From Thioalkalivibrio versutus (GTDB taxonomy: Bacteria; Pseudomonadota; Gammaproteobacteria; Ectothiorhodospirales; Ectothiorhodospiraceae), in contig NZ_MVAR01000003.1 of the NCBI RefSeq assembly GCF_001999325.1, forward strand, positions 61,178 to 125,177: DNA of 64,000 nucleotides. The letters run 5' to 3'. Under the pieces are notes generated by a model. It did no database searches. It was not told the origin of the DNA and saw only the letters and a program-made list of their open reading frames with translations. Below are positions 25,084-33,546 of this stretch, one piece after another (within the stretch, counting starts at the first letter, position 1; the number at the start of each line of letters is the position of its first letter). The position numbers and the translations under genes are program-made.

Positions 25084-25635
25084 GTGCCGCTGTGGGTCGG
25101 CATCTGGTGGTCGGCGACCGGGTTTCGGTTGATGCGACACAACCGGTTGCTGGCACTGCCCTTCCTGCTCAGCCTGGTCTATGTGATCGGGAATGCGCTG
25201 CTGGTGGCGGTGTTCGGCGGGCTCAGCGAAGCCACCTACGAGGAGGGTCGGTACGTGTTCATCACCGACCGGGCCATGATTGCGGTTCAGGCGACGGCGA
25301 GTGTGCTGATCGTGGCGACCATCGTCTACGGCTTGAGCATCCGCAGGGTCCCGGTGCATTTCATTCGCTTCATGGTGTACGCATTCGTGGCGCTGCTGGG
25401 GGTGATGGCGCCGATCCTGTGGATTCCGGCGCAGGAGGCGGAATTCTTCTTTGTGCTCCGCCATGTGCAGTCGATCGGCCTGAATTTCGGGCTGTTCCTC
25501 TGCGTGGCCGGGATCGTGGTCCTGCTGCAGGACCTGCTGCGGCACGGCGACGCCGAGGTCAGCTTGCTGGGCGGGATGCACGATGTCTCGCGTTCCGGCA
25601 CCGCTTCAGCGGACCGGGACCACGACAAATCCTGA
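25084..25635 (+). CDS. Small integral membrane protein, possibly with damaged N-terminus
   Basis: 183 aa as annotated, with about four transmembrane segments (LLALPFLLSLVYVIGNALLV; AMIAVQATASVLIVATIVYG; FMVYAFVALLGVMAPILWI; SIGLNFGLFLCVAGIVVLLQ). I recognise no family. The only start in frame after a TAA is a GTG with no clear ribosome binding site. An ATG at 25049 has AAGGAACGCAGG before it, but that frame is closed within 30 codons. The frame upstream of the TAA would add hydrophobic residues (IVVWI), so a point mutation or small indel may have damaged the 5' end. Function unknown. Confidence 0.6.
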   Translation: MPLWVGIWWSATGFRLMRHNRLLALPFLLSLVYVIGNALLVAVFGGLSEATYEEGRYVFITDRAMIAVQATASVLIVATIVYGLSIRRVPVHFIRFMVYAFVALLGVMAPILWIPAQEAEFFFVLRHVQSIGLNFGLFLCVAGIVVLLQDLLRHGDAEVSLLGGMHDVSRSGTASADRDHDKS

Positions 25636-25673
25636 CCTGACTAGCCATGACGTTCAGCCAGCCGCCGGGTCGC

Positions 25674-25760
25674 AGGATGGGATGAGCGCAGCGAATCCCA
25701 TCAAGGGATTGGCACGACGCCGGAAATGGTGCGTTTCGCTGCGCTCAACGGCACCCTACC
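25674..25760. repeat. GAGCGCAGCGAA inverted-repeat pair
   Basis: Two inverted units, GGATGGGATGAGCGCAGCGA... at 25676 and ...TTTCGCTGCGCTCAACGGCA at 25733, lie between the convergent membrane-protein gene and ppk1. It is the same family as at 1127 and 19030. It may act as a two-way terminator. Confidence 0.75.
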
Positions 25761-25858
25761 GCGGCGGAAGGGAGCCAACGCCTGGGAGAACGTTCCCTGC
25801 AATTGGCTGAAGCTCGTTGCTAATGAGGGATTCTGAAGTCGGCGAGACAGAGGGTCGC

Positions 25859-27943
25859 TCAGCCCGTGGTGGCACCCGACAGTTGGGCGGTCAGGGATTC
25901 CTGGGCGGAATAGGGGATCTCGCCCGCGGTTGGCCGGATGCGTTGGTAGCTGCCGTCGGGCTGCAGTGCCCAGGCGGTGGAGCTGTCCTGCAGGTAGTTG
26001 AACAGGGATTCCTCGGCGACGCGGTCGCGCAGGTCCGGGTCGCGTACGGGGAAGGCCACCTCGACGCGGCGGAAGAAGTTGCGCGGCATCCAGTCGGCGC
26101 TGGACAGGAACACCTCGGGGTCGCCGCCGTTCTCGAAATAGAACACGCGGGAGTGTTCCAGGAACCGGCCCAGGACCGAGCGCACCTCGATGGTTTCCGA
26201 GATGCCGGGCACCCCGGGGCGCAGGCTGCAGATGCCGCGCACGACCAGCTGGATGGGGACGCCCGCCTGCGAAGCCTTGTAGAGGGCCTGGATGATCTTC
26301 GCCTCGTTGAGCGAGTTCATGCGCGCGACGATGCGGGCGGGCTTCCCGGCCTGGTGGTTGTCGATCTCGCGCTGGATCTTCTCGAGCATCGCGGCATGCA
26401 GGCGGAACGGCGCCTGGAGCAGCTGGCGCAGCCGGGTCACCTTGCCCAGGCCGGTGAGCTGGAGGAACACGCGGTGGACGTCCTCGGTAAGCACCGGATC
26501 GGCCGTCAGCAGGCCGAAGTCGGTATAGGCCTTGGCGGTGCCGGAGTGATAGTTCCCGGTGCCCAGGTGGGCGTAGCGGGTGATGCGGTCGCCATCGCGG
26601 CGCACGACCAGCGCCAGCTTGGCGTGGGTCTTGTAGCCGACCACGCCGTAGGTGACGTGGACCCCGGCGTCCTGCATGCGGTTGGCCAGTTCGATGTTGT
26701 CGGCCTCGTCGAAGCGCGCCCGCAGCTCGATCACGACGGTGACCTCCTTGCCGGCCTGCGCCGCCTCGATCAGGATCTCGACCAGCGGCGAGCGGGTGCC
26801 GGTGCGGTAGAGCGTCTGCTTGATGGCCAGCACCCGCGGATCCGCCGCCGCCTGGCGCAGGAAGTCGACCACCGGCATGAACGACTGGTAGGGGTGATGC
26901 AGCAGCAGCTCCTGGTCGCGGATGCAGGCAAAGATGCCGCTGCCGCTCGTGTCACTGCGGGGCAGGGCCGGGACCAGCGGGGGAAACTTGAGGTCCGGGC
27001 GGTCCACCAGTTCGTGCACGGCCATCAGACGGTTCAGGTTGACCAGTCCGGTGACCTGGTAGAGGTCGTCCGGCTCCAGGTGGAATTGCTGCAGCAGGAA
27101 CTCCGCGACCTCCTGCGGGCAGTTGTCCGCGACCTCGAGGCGCACGCCGGCACCGTAGTTGCGCTGGGGCAGCTCGCCCTCCAGGGCGTTCAGGAGGTCG
27201 TCGATCTCCTCCTCCTGCACGAACAGGTCCGAGTTGCGGGTCAGCCGGAACTGGTAGCAGCCGGTGACCTTCATGCCCTGGAACAGCTCGTCCACGTGCG
27301 CATGCAGGATGGACGACAGCAGCACGAAGTCGTTGTCGCCGCTGGCGACCTCCCGCGGCAGCCGTACCAGGCGCGGCAGGGAACGCGGGGCCTGGACCAC
27401 GGCGCGGCCGGATTCCCGCCCGAAGGCATCCTTGCCCTTGAGGGTGACGATGAAGTTCAGGCTCTTGTTGAGGATGCGCGGGAACGGATGGGCCGGGTCC
27501 AGGCCGATCGGGCTGAGGACTGGCTGGAGTTGTTCGCGGAAGTACTCCCGCACCCAGTCCCGCTGGGCCGCGTCCCAGTGGGTGCGCCGAACGAAGTGGA
27601 TCCCCTCCGCTGCGAGTGCCGGGATCAGTTCGTCGTTCAGGGTGCTGTACTGCTGTTCCACCAGGTCGTGGGCGCGCGGCGCGATCTGGCGCAGCTGTTC
27701 AGCGGCCGAGAGGCCATCCGGGCCCGGGGCCTGCACGTTCAGTTCGACCTGCTGGCGCAGCGAGCCCACGCGGACCTCGAAGAATTCGTCCAGGTTGGTG
27801 GAGGAAATGCTGAGGTAGCGCAGGCGTTCCAGGAGCGGGAAGGCCGGGTCCTGGGCGATGGCGAGTACCCGGCGGTTGAATTCCAGCAGGGACAGTTCGC
27901 GGTTGAGGAACAGGTCGGTTTGGGTCACGTCGGCATCCGGCAT
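25859..27943 (-). CDS. ppk1: Polyphosphate kinase 1
   Basis: 694 aa, standard PPK1 length. N-terminal domain (LFLNRELSLLEFNRRVL), head domain, and two C-terminal phospholipase D-like domains. The two essential histidines known from the family are present 19 residues apart, in GYKTHAKLAL and RYAHLGTGNYH. It makes polyphosphate from ATP reversibly. It is convergent with the ppx side of the cluster. It starts with ATG; a 200-base divergent region separates it from an unknown gene. Confidence 0.96.
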   Translation of the reverse strand: MPDADVTQTDLFLNRELSLLEFNRRVLAIAQDPAFPLLERLRYLSISSTNLDEFFEVRVGSLRQQVELNVQAPGPDGLSAAEQLRQIAPRAHDLVEQQYSTLNDELIPALAAEGIHFVRRTHWDAAQRDWVREYFREQLQPVLSPIGLDPAHPFPRILNKSLNFIVTLKGKDAFGRESGRAVVQAPRSLPRLVRLPREVASGDNDFVLLSSILHAHVDELFQGMKVTGCYQFRLTRNSDLFVQEEEIDDLLNALEGELPQRNYGAGVRLEVADNCPQEVAEFLLQQFHLEPDDLYQVTGLVNLNRLMAVHELVDRPDLKFPPLVPALPRSDTSGSGIFACIRDQELLLHHPYQSFMPVVDFLRQAAADPRVLAIKQTLYRTGTRSPLVEILIEAAQAGKEVTVVIELRARFDEADNIELANRMQDAGVHVTYGVVGYKTHAKLALVVRRDGDRITRYAHLGTGNYHSGTAKAYTDFGLLTADPVLTEDVHRVFLQLTGLGKVTRLRQLLQAPFRLHAAMLEKIQREIDNHQAGKPARIVARMNSLNEAKIIQALYKASQAGVPIQLVVRGICSLRPGVPGISETIEVRSVLGRFLEHSRVFYFENGGDPEVFLSSADWMPRNFFRRVEVAFPVRDPDLRDRVAEESLFNYLQDSSTAWALQPDGSYQRIRPTAGEIPYSAQESLTAQLSGATTG

Positions 27944-28108
27944 GCACGACTCGCGGCAGAAGTGGGACCGAGAGTCTATGACGGCATTATGTCAGTTCCG
28001 TGAACCGGGGTCGGTTGGGACGGCCCGGAACGGTCCTGGAAGTCCCCGGGCGGCGTACCTGAACTGCGCTGTCTCGGCGCTGGTGGCTATACTTGAATGC
28101 TTGATCAT

Positions 28109-28127
28109 GCAGCGCGAAACGCGCTGC
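28109..28127 (+). promoter_or_regulatory. Hairpin immediately before a ribosome binding site
   Basis: GCAGCGCG and CGCGCTGC pair perfectly over eight bases around AAA. AAGGAG (28131-28136) follows three bases later and the TTG start of the next gene eight bases after that. It could modulate translation of the downstream gene. A TATACT at 28089 is a possible -10. Confidence 0.5.
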
Positions 28128-28143
28128 CGTAAGGAGAAGTCCG

Positions 28144-28761
28144 TTGGCCGAATTTACCCTGACACTGCACGCGCGCGACGAGGCACAGCCGGAGCTGCAC
28201 AAGGTCTCGGTGGTCGCCGAAGGCGAGCTGCCCGAATACGGTCAGGTCTGGGTCTGGGACATCCTCTACGCCCGGCAGTTGTTCGCCCTGGGCGAGGTGC
28301 AGGCGGCCCAGGACCTCAAGGAGACCCTGGAGCTGTGGGCAGTGAACATGTCCAGCAAGGTGTTTCAGCCCCACGGCCATATCCTGTCCAAGGGCTACCT
28401 GGACCTGTCCGAGAACCTGCAGCTCGTGACTGGGGACGATATCCCCGCCGCGGCCGAAGGCGATCGCCAGGTGGTGGTCTCGGTCGATGGCCAGGCCGGG
28501 CAGCTGCCGGATGTCGTGGTGTCGCCGGAGAGCCTGACGGCCGAAGAACGCCAGGACCTCGTGCTGGGGCTCGGGCAGTACTTCAACTTCGAAAATCCGA
28601 TGTTCGCGCGCGAGCTGCCGATCCACGTGCTGGCCATGCGCAAGTACTACGCGGACATCAACTTGCCGCATACGCAGATCGCCCTCGACGAGGCCCCGTT
28701 CTTCGCCATCCAGAAGGCGATGGAGTACTTCCAGGCCGCCAACCAGGGCACCGTGCAGTAG
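28144..28761 (+). CDS. Conserved-looking protein of unknown function
   Basis: 205 aa, no signal peptide or membrane segment, acidic, no cysteine pairs. Strings such as GQVWVWDILYARQLFALGEV and GQYFNFENPMFARELPIHVL give it a globular mixed alpha/beta look, but I recognise no family. The TTG start is supported by AAGGAGAA at the right distance and by a normal codon pattern throughout. An 8-bp hairpin lies just before the ribosome binding site. It is divergent from ppk1 and precedes the DUF2007 gene by 49 bases. Function unknown. Confidence 0.8.
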   Translation: MAEFTLTLHARDEAQPELHKVSVVAEGELPEYGQVWVWDILYARQLFALGEVQAAQDLKETLELWAVNMSSKVFQPHGHILSKGYLDLSENLQLVTGDDIPAAAEGDRQVVVSVDGQAGQLPDVVVSPESLTAEERQDLVLGLGQYFNFENPMFARELPIHVLAMRKYYADINLPHTQIALDEAPFFAIQKAMEYFQAANQGTVQ

Positions 28762-28810
28762 GCACCGCCGCCGCTGCGCCGGGTCCGGGCTGCGTGCTAC
28801 GGTCGCGATC

Positions 28811-29131
28811 ATGAGGACCGTCTATTCTGCCGCCGACCCGGTGATGGCCGGGTTCATCGAGACCCTGCTGCAGGAGGCCGGCATCCCGGCCTACGTGAAC
28901 CAGGCCGGGCTTTACGGTGCCGTCGGGGAAGTCCCGCCGACCGAGACCTGGGCCCGCATTATGGTGGTGCACGAGGAACAGGCCGAGGAGGCGCGCGCCA
29001 TCATCCTGGAATACCTGGAGGGCGAGCCCGAACACGACGGCCGCGACTGGAAGTGTCCGCGCTGCGGCGAGGTGATCGAGCCGCAGTTCACCCAGTGCTG
29101 GAACTGCGGCCGGGACAAGCCCAAGGCCTGA
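28811..29131 (+). CDS. DUF2007-type signal-transducing protein with zinc ribbon
   Basis: 106 aa. The N-terminal part (VYSAADPVMAGFIETLLQEA) matches the DUF2007 (putative signal-transducing, PII-like fold) form. The C-terminus carries a four-cysteine zinc ribbon, CPRCGE...CWNCG (residues about 82-100). Such proteins are widespread but uncharacterised. It follows the unknown 205-aa gene and is convergent with a lytic transglycosylase seven bases away. Confidence 0.85.
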   Translation: MRTVYSAADPVMAGFIETLLQEAGIPAYVNQAGLYGAVGEVPPTETWARIMVVHEEQAEEARAIILEYLEGEPEHDGRDWKCPRCGEVIEPQFTQCWNCGRDKPKA

Positions 29132-29137
29132 GGGTCG

Positions 29138-29920
29138 TCAGTCGGGCCGCCCGTTGCCGCCATACTGGGCGCGGATGCGCTGGATGTAGTTCTGCGTCTC
29201 GCGAAACGGGGGCACGCCGCCATGCCGTTCCACCGCGCCGGGGCCGGCATTGTAGGCGGCCAGGGCGAGATCCAGATCCCCCTCGAAGCGATCGAGCATG
29301 GCGGCCAGGTAGCGCGTGCCGCCATCGATATTCTGGGCGGGATCAAAGCGGTCGGTCACCCCGAGATCGGCGGCTGTAGCGGGCATCAGCTGCATCAAGC
29401 CGTGCGCGCCCACCCGGGATACCGCCTGCGGATCGAAGCAGGACTCCACGTGAATCACCGACTGCACCAGCGCCGGGTCCACGCCCTGGCGGTGGGCGGC
29501 GTTGTGGATGAGGTCCGCGAAGTCGCCACCGCCGGTGGCCAGGGCATTGCGGGCGCGGGCGCCGCAACGCGCGCGGGCGGTCGGTCGGCCGTAGGTAGCG
29601 ATCAGCTCCATGCCGCTATTCTGCTGACGCTGGTTGGTGATCAGGCGCTCTCCACCCGGGCCCTGGAACACGAAGATCTGACTGGGTGACCAGTTTCCAC
29701 CGCCGGGTGTCGAGGTGACCGTGCCGGCGCCGCCGGGCGAACGGATGGTCTCGTAGGGAACGCCCTGCGGGCGCTCGTCGGTCAGGACCCGGGCCCCGGA
29801 GGCATCGCGAAAGGAGTAGAGCTCGGCCGCGCTGGTGCCGGCCAGAGCCAGCCCCGCCACCAGTATCAGCAGGCGCAGCACCGTCCGACCGGAATGCTTA
29901 CCATGGTGCCTTGTATGCAA
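29138..29920 (-). CDS. Lytic transglycosylase with DUF4124 N-terminus
   Basis: 260 aa. A signal peptide (LLILVAGLALAGTSAA, cleaved near 32) precedes a short DUF4124-like beta segment (LYSFRDASGARVLTDE). A soluble lytic transglycosylase (Slt) domain occupies about residues 130-255: the catalytic glutamate is in VIHVESCFDP, followed by GAHGLMQLMPATAADLGV and ALAAYNAGPGAV. It cleaves peptidoglycan to 1,6-anhydro products in the periplasm. It overlaps the upstream extension of birA, so their promoters are probably shared. Confidence 0.9.
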   Translation of the reverse strand: MHTRHHGKHSGRTVLRLLILVAGLALAGTSAAELYSFRDASGARVLTDERPQGVPYETIRSPGGAGTVTSTPGGGNWSPSQIFVFQGPGGERLITNQRQQNSGMELIATYGRPTARARCGARARNALATGGGDFADLIHNAAHRQGVDPALVQSVIHVESCFDPQAVSRVGAHGLMQLMPATAADLGVTDRFDPAQNIDGGTRYLAAMLDRFEGDLDLALAAYNAGPGAVERHGGVPPFRETQNYIQRIRAQYGGNGRPD

Positions 29921-29964
29921 GCCCTGTTCCCCCTGGCCCGGATGCGAGCCGAGTACTGATCCCG

Positions 29965-30801
29965 ATGACCGAGACCGCGTTCACAGTTTGCATTATGGCG
30001 CCGGAGAGCGCACGCCTGAAAGCGCGTGTCGAACGCCTGGTCGACGGGGCGGGTGTGACGGCGCCGGCGGTCGAGGTGCTGGAGTCGGTGGACTCGACCA
30101 ACCGCTATCTGCTGGAGACCCGCCCCGAGGCGGGCGATCTGCCACGCGCCTGCGTGGCGCAGGCCCAGACAGCGGGTCGCGGGCGGCGCGGTCGCGTCTG
30201 GCATTCGCCTCCGGGGGCGAGCCTGGCGCTGTCGCTGGCATGGCCCATCATGCAGGGGCGGGTGCCGCCCGCCTATCCGGTCGGGGTTGGCGTTGGGGTC
30301 ATCCGTGCGCTGGAAGCGCTGGGTCTGGAAGGTGTGCGACTCAAGTGGCCCAATGACCTGATGGTCGATGCCGCCAAGCTGGGCGGCATCCTGGTGGAGC
30401 AGCGCGCGGCGAGTGGTGGCCAGCCAGGCTGGCTGGTGGTGGGGATTGGTCTCAACCGGCAAGGCGCCGGTGGCCTGGAGCTGGACCGCGCGGTGACCGA
30501 TCTCGCGACCCAGCTCCCCGGCCCGGTTCCAGAGCTCCTGGAGCTTGCAGCCCGGGTGATCGCGGAGCAATGTCGCCTGCATCCGCTGTTGATGGGCGAA
30601 GGGCTTGTGCCGCTGGAGCGTGAGCTGGTACGGCTGGACTGCCTGCGCGGCCGGCCGGTCGAAATCCTGGATGACGGCGCCCGCGGACAGGCGCATGGAA
30701 TCGATCCGGCGAGCGGCTGCCTGGTTGTGCAGTTCGACGACGGTGCGATCCGGCACCTGCATTCGGGCGAGGTCTCGGTACGGAGTTGCGAACATGGCTG
30801 A
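29965..30801 (+). CDS. birA: Biotin-[acetyl-CoA-carboxylase] ligase, short form without HTH
   Basis: 278 aa from the chosen ATG. Catalytic motif GRGRRGRVW (near residue 70), KWPNDL (near 125) and a C-terminal SH3-like domain. It activates biotin and transfers it to the carboxylase carrier protein. The N-terminal winged helix that makes E. coli BirA a repressor is missing or vestigial, so this is a ligase only. The start is uncertain: a TTG at 29911 and an ATG at 29995 are in frame and none has a strong ribosome binding site. The stop overlaps coaX by eight bases. Confidence 0.88.
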   Translation: MTETAFTVCIMAPESARLKARVERLVDGAGVTAPAVEVLESVDSTNRYLLETRPEAGDLPRACVAQAQTAGRGRRGRVWHSPPGASLALSLAWPIMQGRVPPAYPVGVGVGVIRALEALGLEGVRLKWPNDLMVDAAKLGGILVEQRAASGGQPGWLVVGIGLNRQGAGGLELDRAVTDLATQLPGPVPELLELAARVIAEQCRLHPLLMGEGLVPLERELVRLDCLRGRPVEILDDGARGQAHGIDPASGCLVVQFDDGAIRHLHSGEVSVRSCEHG

Positions 30802-31576
30802 CATTGCCCTGGTGGATATCGGCAGTACCCGTGTGAAGTGGCAGGTGCGCAACGCGGAGGGCGAAGTGCTGGGGTCCGGGGCGAATCGCGACCCGGCCGG
30901 TTGTGTCCGTGGCCTGGCCTCGATGGCGCGCGAGGCCCCGCTCACGGCCGTCTGGTTGTCGCGGGTCGGGCCCGGCGAGCGCGAGGAGGCGTTCTCGGCC
31001 GAACTGGCGTCCGCCGGGATCGACGCGCCGGTACACGCGGTGACGGTGCCGGCGAACGGCCCGCATGGCCTGCGGATCGACTATGCGGCGGGGCAGCTGG
31101 GCGTCGATCGCTACTGCGCGCTGGTCGCGGCGCGGGCCCGCTGCGATGCGCCGATGATCCTGGTCGATGCTGGCACCGCCGTCACCGTGGATGTACTGGA
31201 GGCGGACGGTCGCCATGCGGGAGGCTATCTGTTGCCGGGGCGCCAGCTCGGCTGGGAGGCGCTGCAGACGCGTCTGACAGATCGCATTGCGCCGCGCGAG
31301 GCCACGCAGTGGCCGGATGACCTGGAGACCGCGCCGGGCCTGAACAGCACCGAGGCCCTGGAGCGCGGATGGAGCCTGGGGCTGGCCGGCGCGCTGGATG
31401 GCTTGATCGCGCGCTCGCGGACCGCAGAGCGGGCGGGCGCGGCCTGCTGGCTGACGGGGGGGGATGCCTACTGGCTGGCGCCGGTGTTGCGTGCAGAGTC
31501 CACGATCTTCCCGAACCTGGTGCTGGACGGCCTCTGGGAGCTGTCGCGCTGGGAGGGCGCCGAATGCGCTGGCTGA
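30794..31576 (+). CDS. coaX: Type III pantothenate kinase
   Basis: 260 aa. ASKHA-fold kinase with the N-terminal phosphate loop LVDIGSTRVKWQV, middle GVDRYCALVAARAR and LVDAGTAVTVDVLEADGRHA. It phosphorylates pantothenate in the first step of CoA synthesis. It overlaps birA at its start and the next small gene at its end. The birA-coaX order is common in gammaproteobacteria. Confidence 0.93.
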   Translation: MADIALVDIGSTRVKWQVRNAEGEVLGSGANRDPAGCVRGLASMAREAPLTAVWLSRVGPGEREEAFSAELASAGIDAPVHAVTVPANGPHGLRIDYAAGQLGVDRYCALVAARARCDAPMILVDAGTAVTVDVLEADGRHAGGYLLPGRQLGWEALQTRLTDRIAPREATQWPDDLETAPGLNSTEALERGWSLGLAGALDGLIARSRTAERAGAACWLTGGDAYWLAPVLRAESTIFPNLVLDGLWELSRWEGAECAG

Positions 31577-31785
31577 TCCTGTTTCTCGCGTTGGTGAACC
31601 TGGGGTATTTCACCTGGGCCTGGCACGACGGCCGCCTCAACCCCGATCCCTACGCGGACGTGCCCCCGCTGGAGCGCAATGGTGGCGAGGTGGAGCTGCT
31701 GGATGCGTGGCTGGAGGCGCCTGCTGGTGACCCGGACCCGGGTGATTCGGTGTGGCGTGAACGACTTCGGAGCGAGGTCCCGTAG
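31564..31785 (+). CDS. Small membrane-anchored protein, likely remnant of the SPOR-domain gene
   Basis: 73 aa. It starts MRWLILFLALVNLGYFTWAW, one transmembrane helix, then an acidic tail. In pseudomonads the gene after coaX encodes a SPOR-domain protein with a very similar first 20 residues. Here the reading frame stops before any SPOR domain, and no SPOR-like sequence follows before the convergent DUF2062 gene. It is therefore either truncated or a reduced version. It overlaps coaX by 13 bases. Confidence 0.6.
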   Translation: MRWLILFLALVNLGYFTWAWHDGRLNPDPYADVPPLERNGGEVELLDAWLEAPAGDPDPGDSVWRERLRSEVP

Positions 31786-31792
31786 TGGCTCT

Positions 31793-32320
31793 CTAACGCT
31801 CCCGCTGTGCAGCGCGCTCGGCACGGCGCCGGTCGCGGTGGCGTTGCCAGGCGGCCGACAGGCGGCGGGAGGCCCAGTAGCCGGCAATGGCGGTTGGCGT
31901 GGCGATCAGCAGGCTGCCCATCAGGGTATAGGTGATCTCGTCCCCGATGCCCTGCAGATACCAGGCGTCGGGGTCGTGCGAGATCAGGGGGACATGATAG
32001 AACACGGCCTCGCCGAGTTCGTGGAAGCCCCAATACAGCGGCGCGGCGGTGAAGGGGTTGCTGACGAACGAGGCCACGAACGCCGTGGGAAAATTGCCCG
32101 CCAGTGCAATGCAGAGAATGATCATCAAGACGGTCTGGAAGCCGACCGTGGGGGTCAGGCCAATAAACAGCCCGATCGCGACCCCGCGGGCCAGCGCCTC
32201 CGGGCCGCTCTTCATGCTCCCGGCGGCATGCAGCCCGGAATGCAGGCGCGGATGACGGGCCAGCCAGTTGTGGGCGCGCCAGCGCAAGGCCCGCCAACGG
32301 ATGCTGGCCCGTCTCAGCAT
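31793..32320 (-). CDS. DUF2062 inner-membrane protein
   Basis: 175 aa. The DUF2062 core (EALARGVAIGLFIGLTPTVG, then FVSNPFTAAPLYW) carries about three membrane helices between residues 40 and 150. The C-terminus is rich in Arg. The family is widespread and uncharacterised; some members are fused to glycosyltransferases. It is the last gene of the dapC-dapD-ArsC-like run on the minus strand. Confidence 0.85.
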   Translation of the reverse strand: MLRRASIRWRALRWRAHNWLARHPRLHSGLHAAGSMKSGPEALARGVAIGLFIGLTPTVGFQTVLMIILCIALAGNFPTAFVASFVSNPFTAAPLYWGFHELGEAVFYHVPLISHDPDAWYLQGIGDEITYTLMGSLLIATPTAIAGYWASRRLSAAWQRHRDRRRAERAAQRER

Positions 32321-32333
32321 GGCCGCGAGTGCC

Positions 32334-32679
32334 TCAGGCCGCTCCCCACCGGGCCGCGGTCTCGGGGGTCCAGCCGACGGTGATCGCGTCGTCCTGTTCG
32401 ATGACGGGCCGCTTGATGAGCGCCGGGTGTTCGAGCATCAGCGCGATGGCGCGTTCCGCATCCAGTCCCTCGCGCTGATCGTCCGGGAGTTGGCGCCAGG
32501 TCGTCCCGCGCCGGTTGACCAGGGTCTCCCAGCCGACGGCATCGACCCAGCCGCGCAGCCGATCCGCCTCCAGCCCGTCCTTGCGAACGTCCACGAAACG
32601 ATAGCCCACGCCGGCCGCATCCAGCGACCGACGGGCCTTGCGGACGGTATCGCAGTTGGCGATGCCGTAGAGCGCGATC

Positions 32680-32687
<8 letters not shown>
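32334..32687 (-). CDS. ArsC/Spx-family thioredoxin-fold protein (YffB-like)
   Basis: 117 aa. The motif [20 protein letters not shown] has a single redox cysteine, typical of YffB/Spx-like ArsC-family members, and the C-terminal KRPV signature is present. The family catalyses or models glutathione- or thioredoxin-linked reductions, but these short members are often of unknown substrate. In E. coli yffB sits beside dapE; here it overlaps dapD by eight bases, the same link to diaminopimelate genes. It is not part of the arsenic operon 2 kb away. Confidence 0.87.
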
Positions 32688-33501
<814 letters not shown>

Positions 33502-33546
33502 TAGGTATTCCCTTTAAGGCAATGAAAAATAAATTGATGAGTGGCG

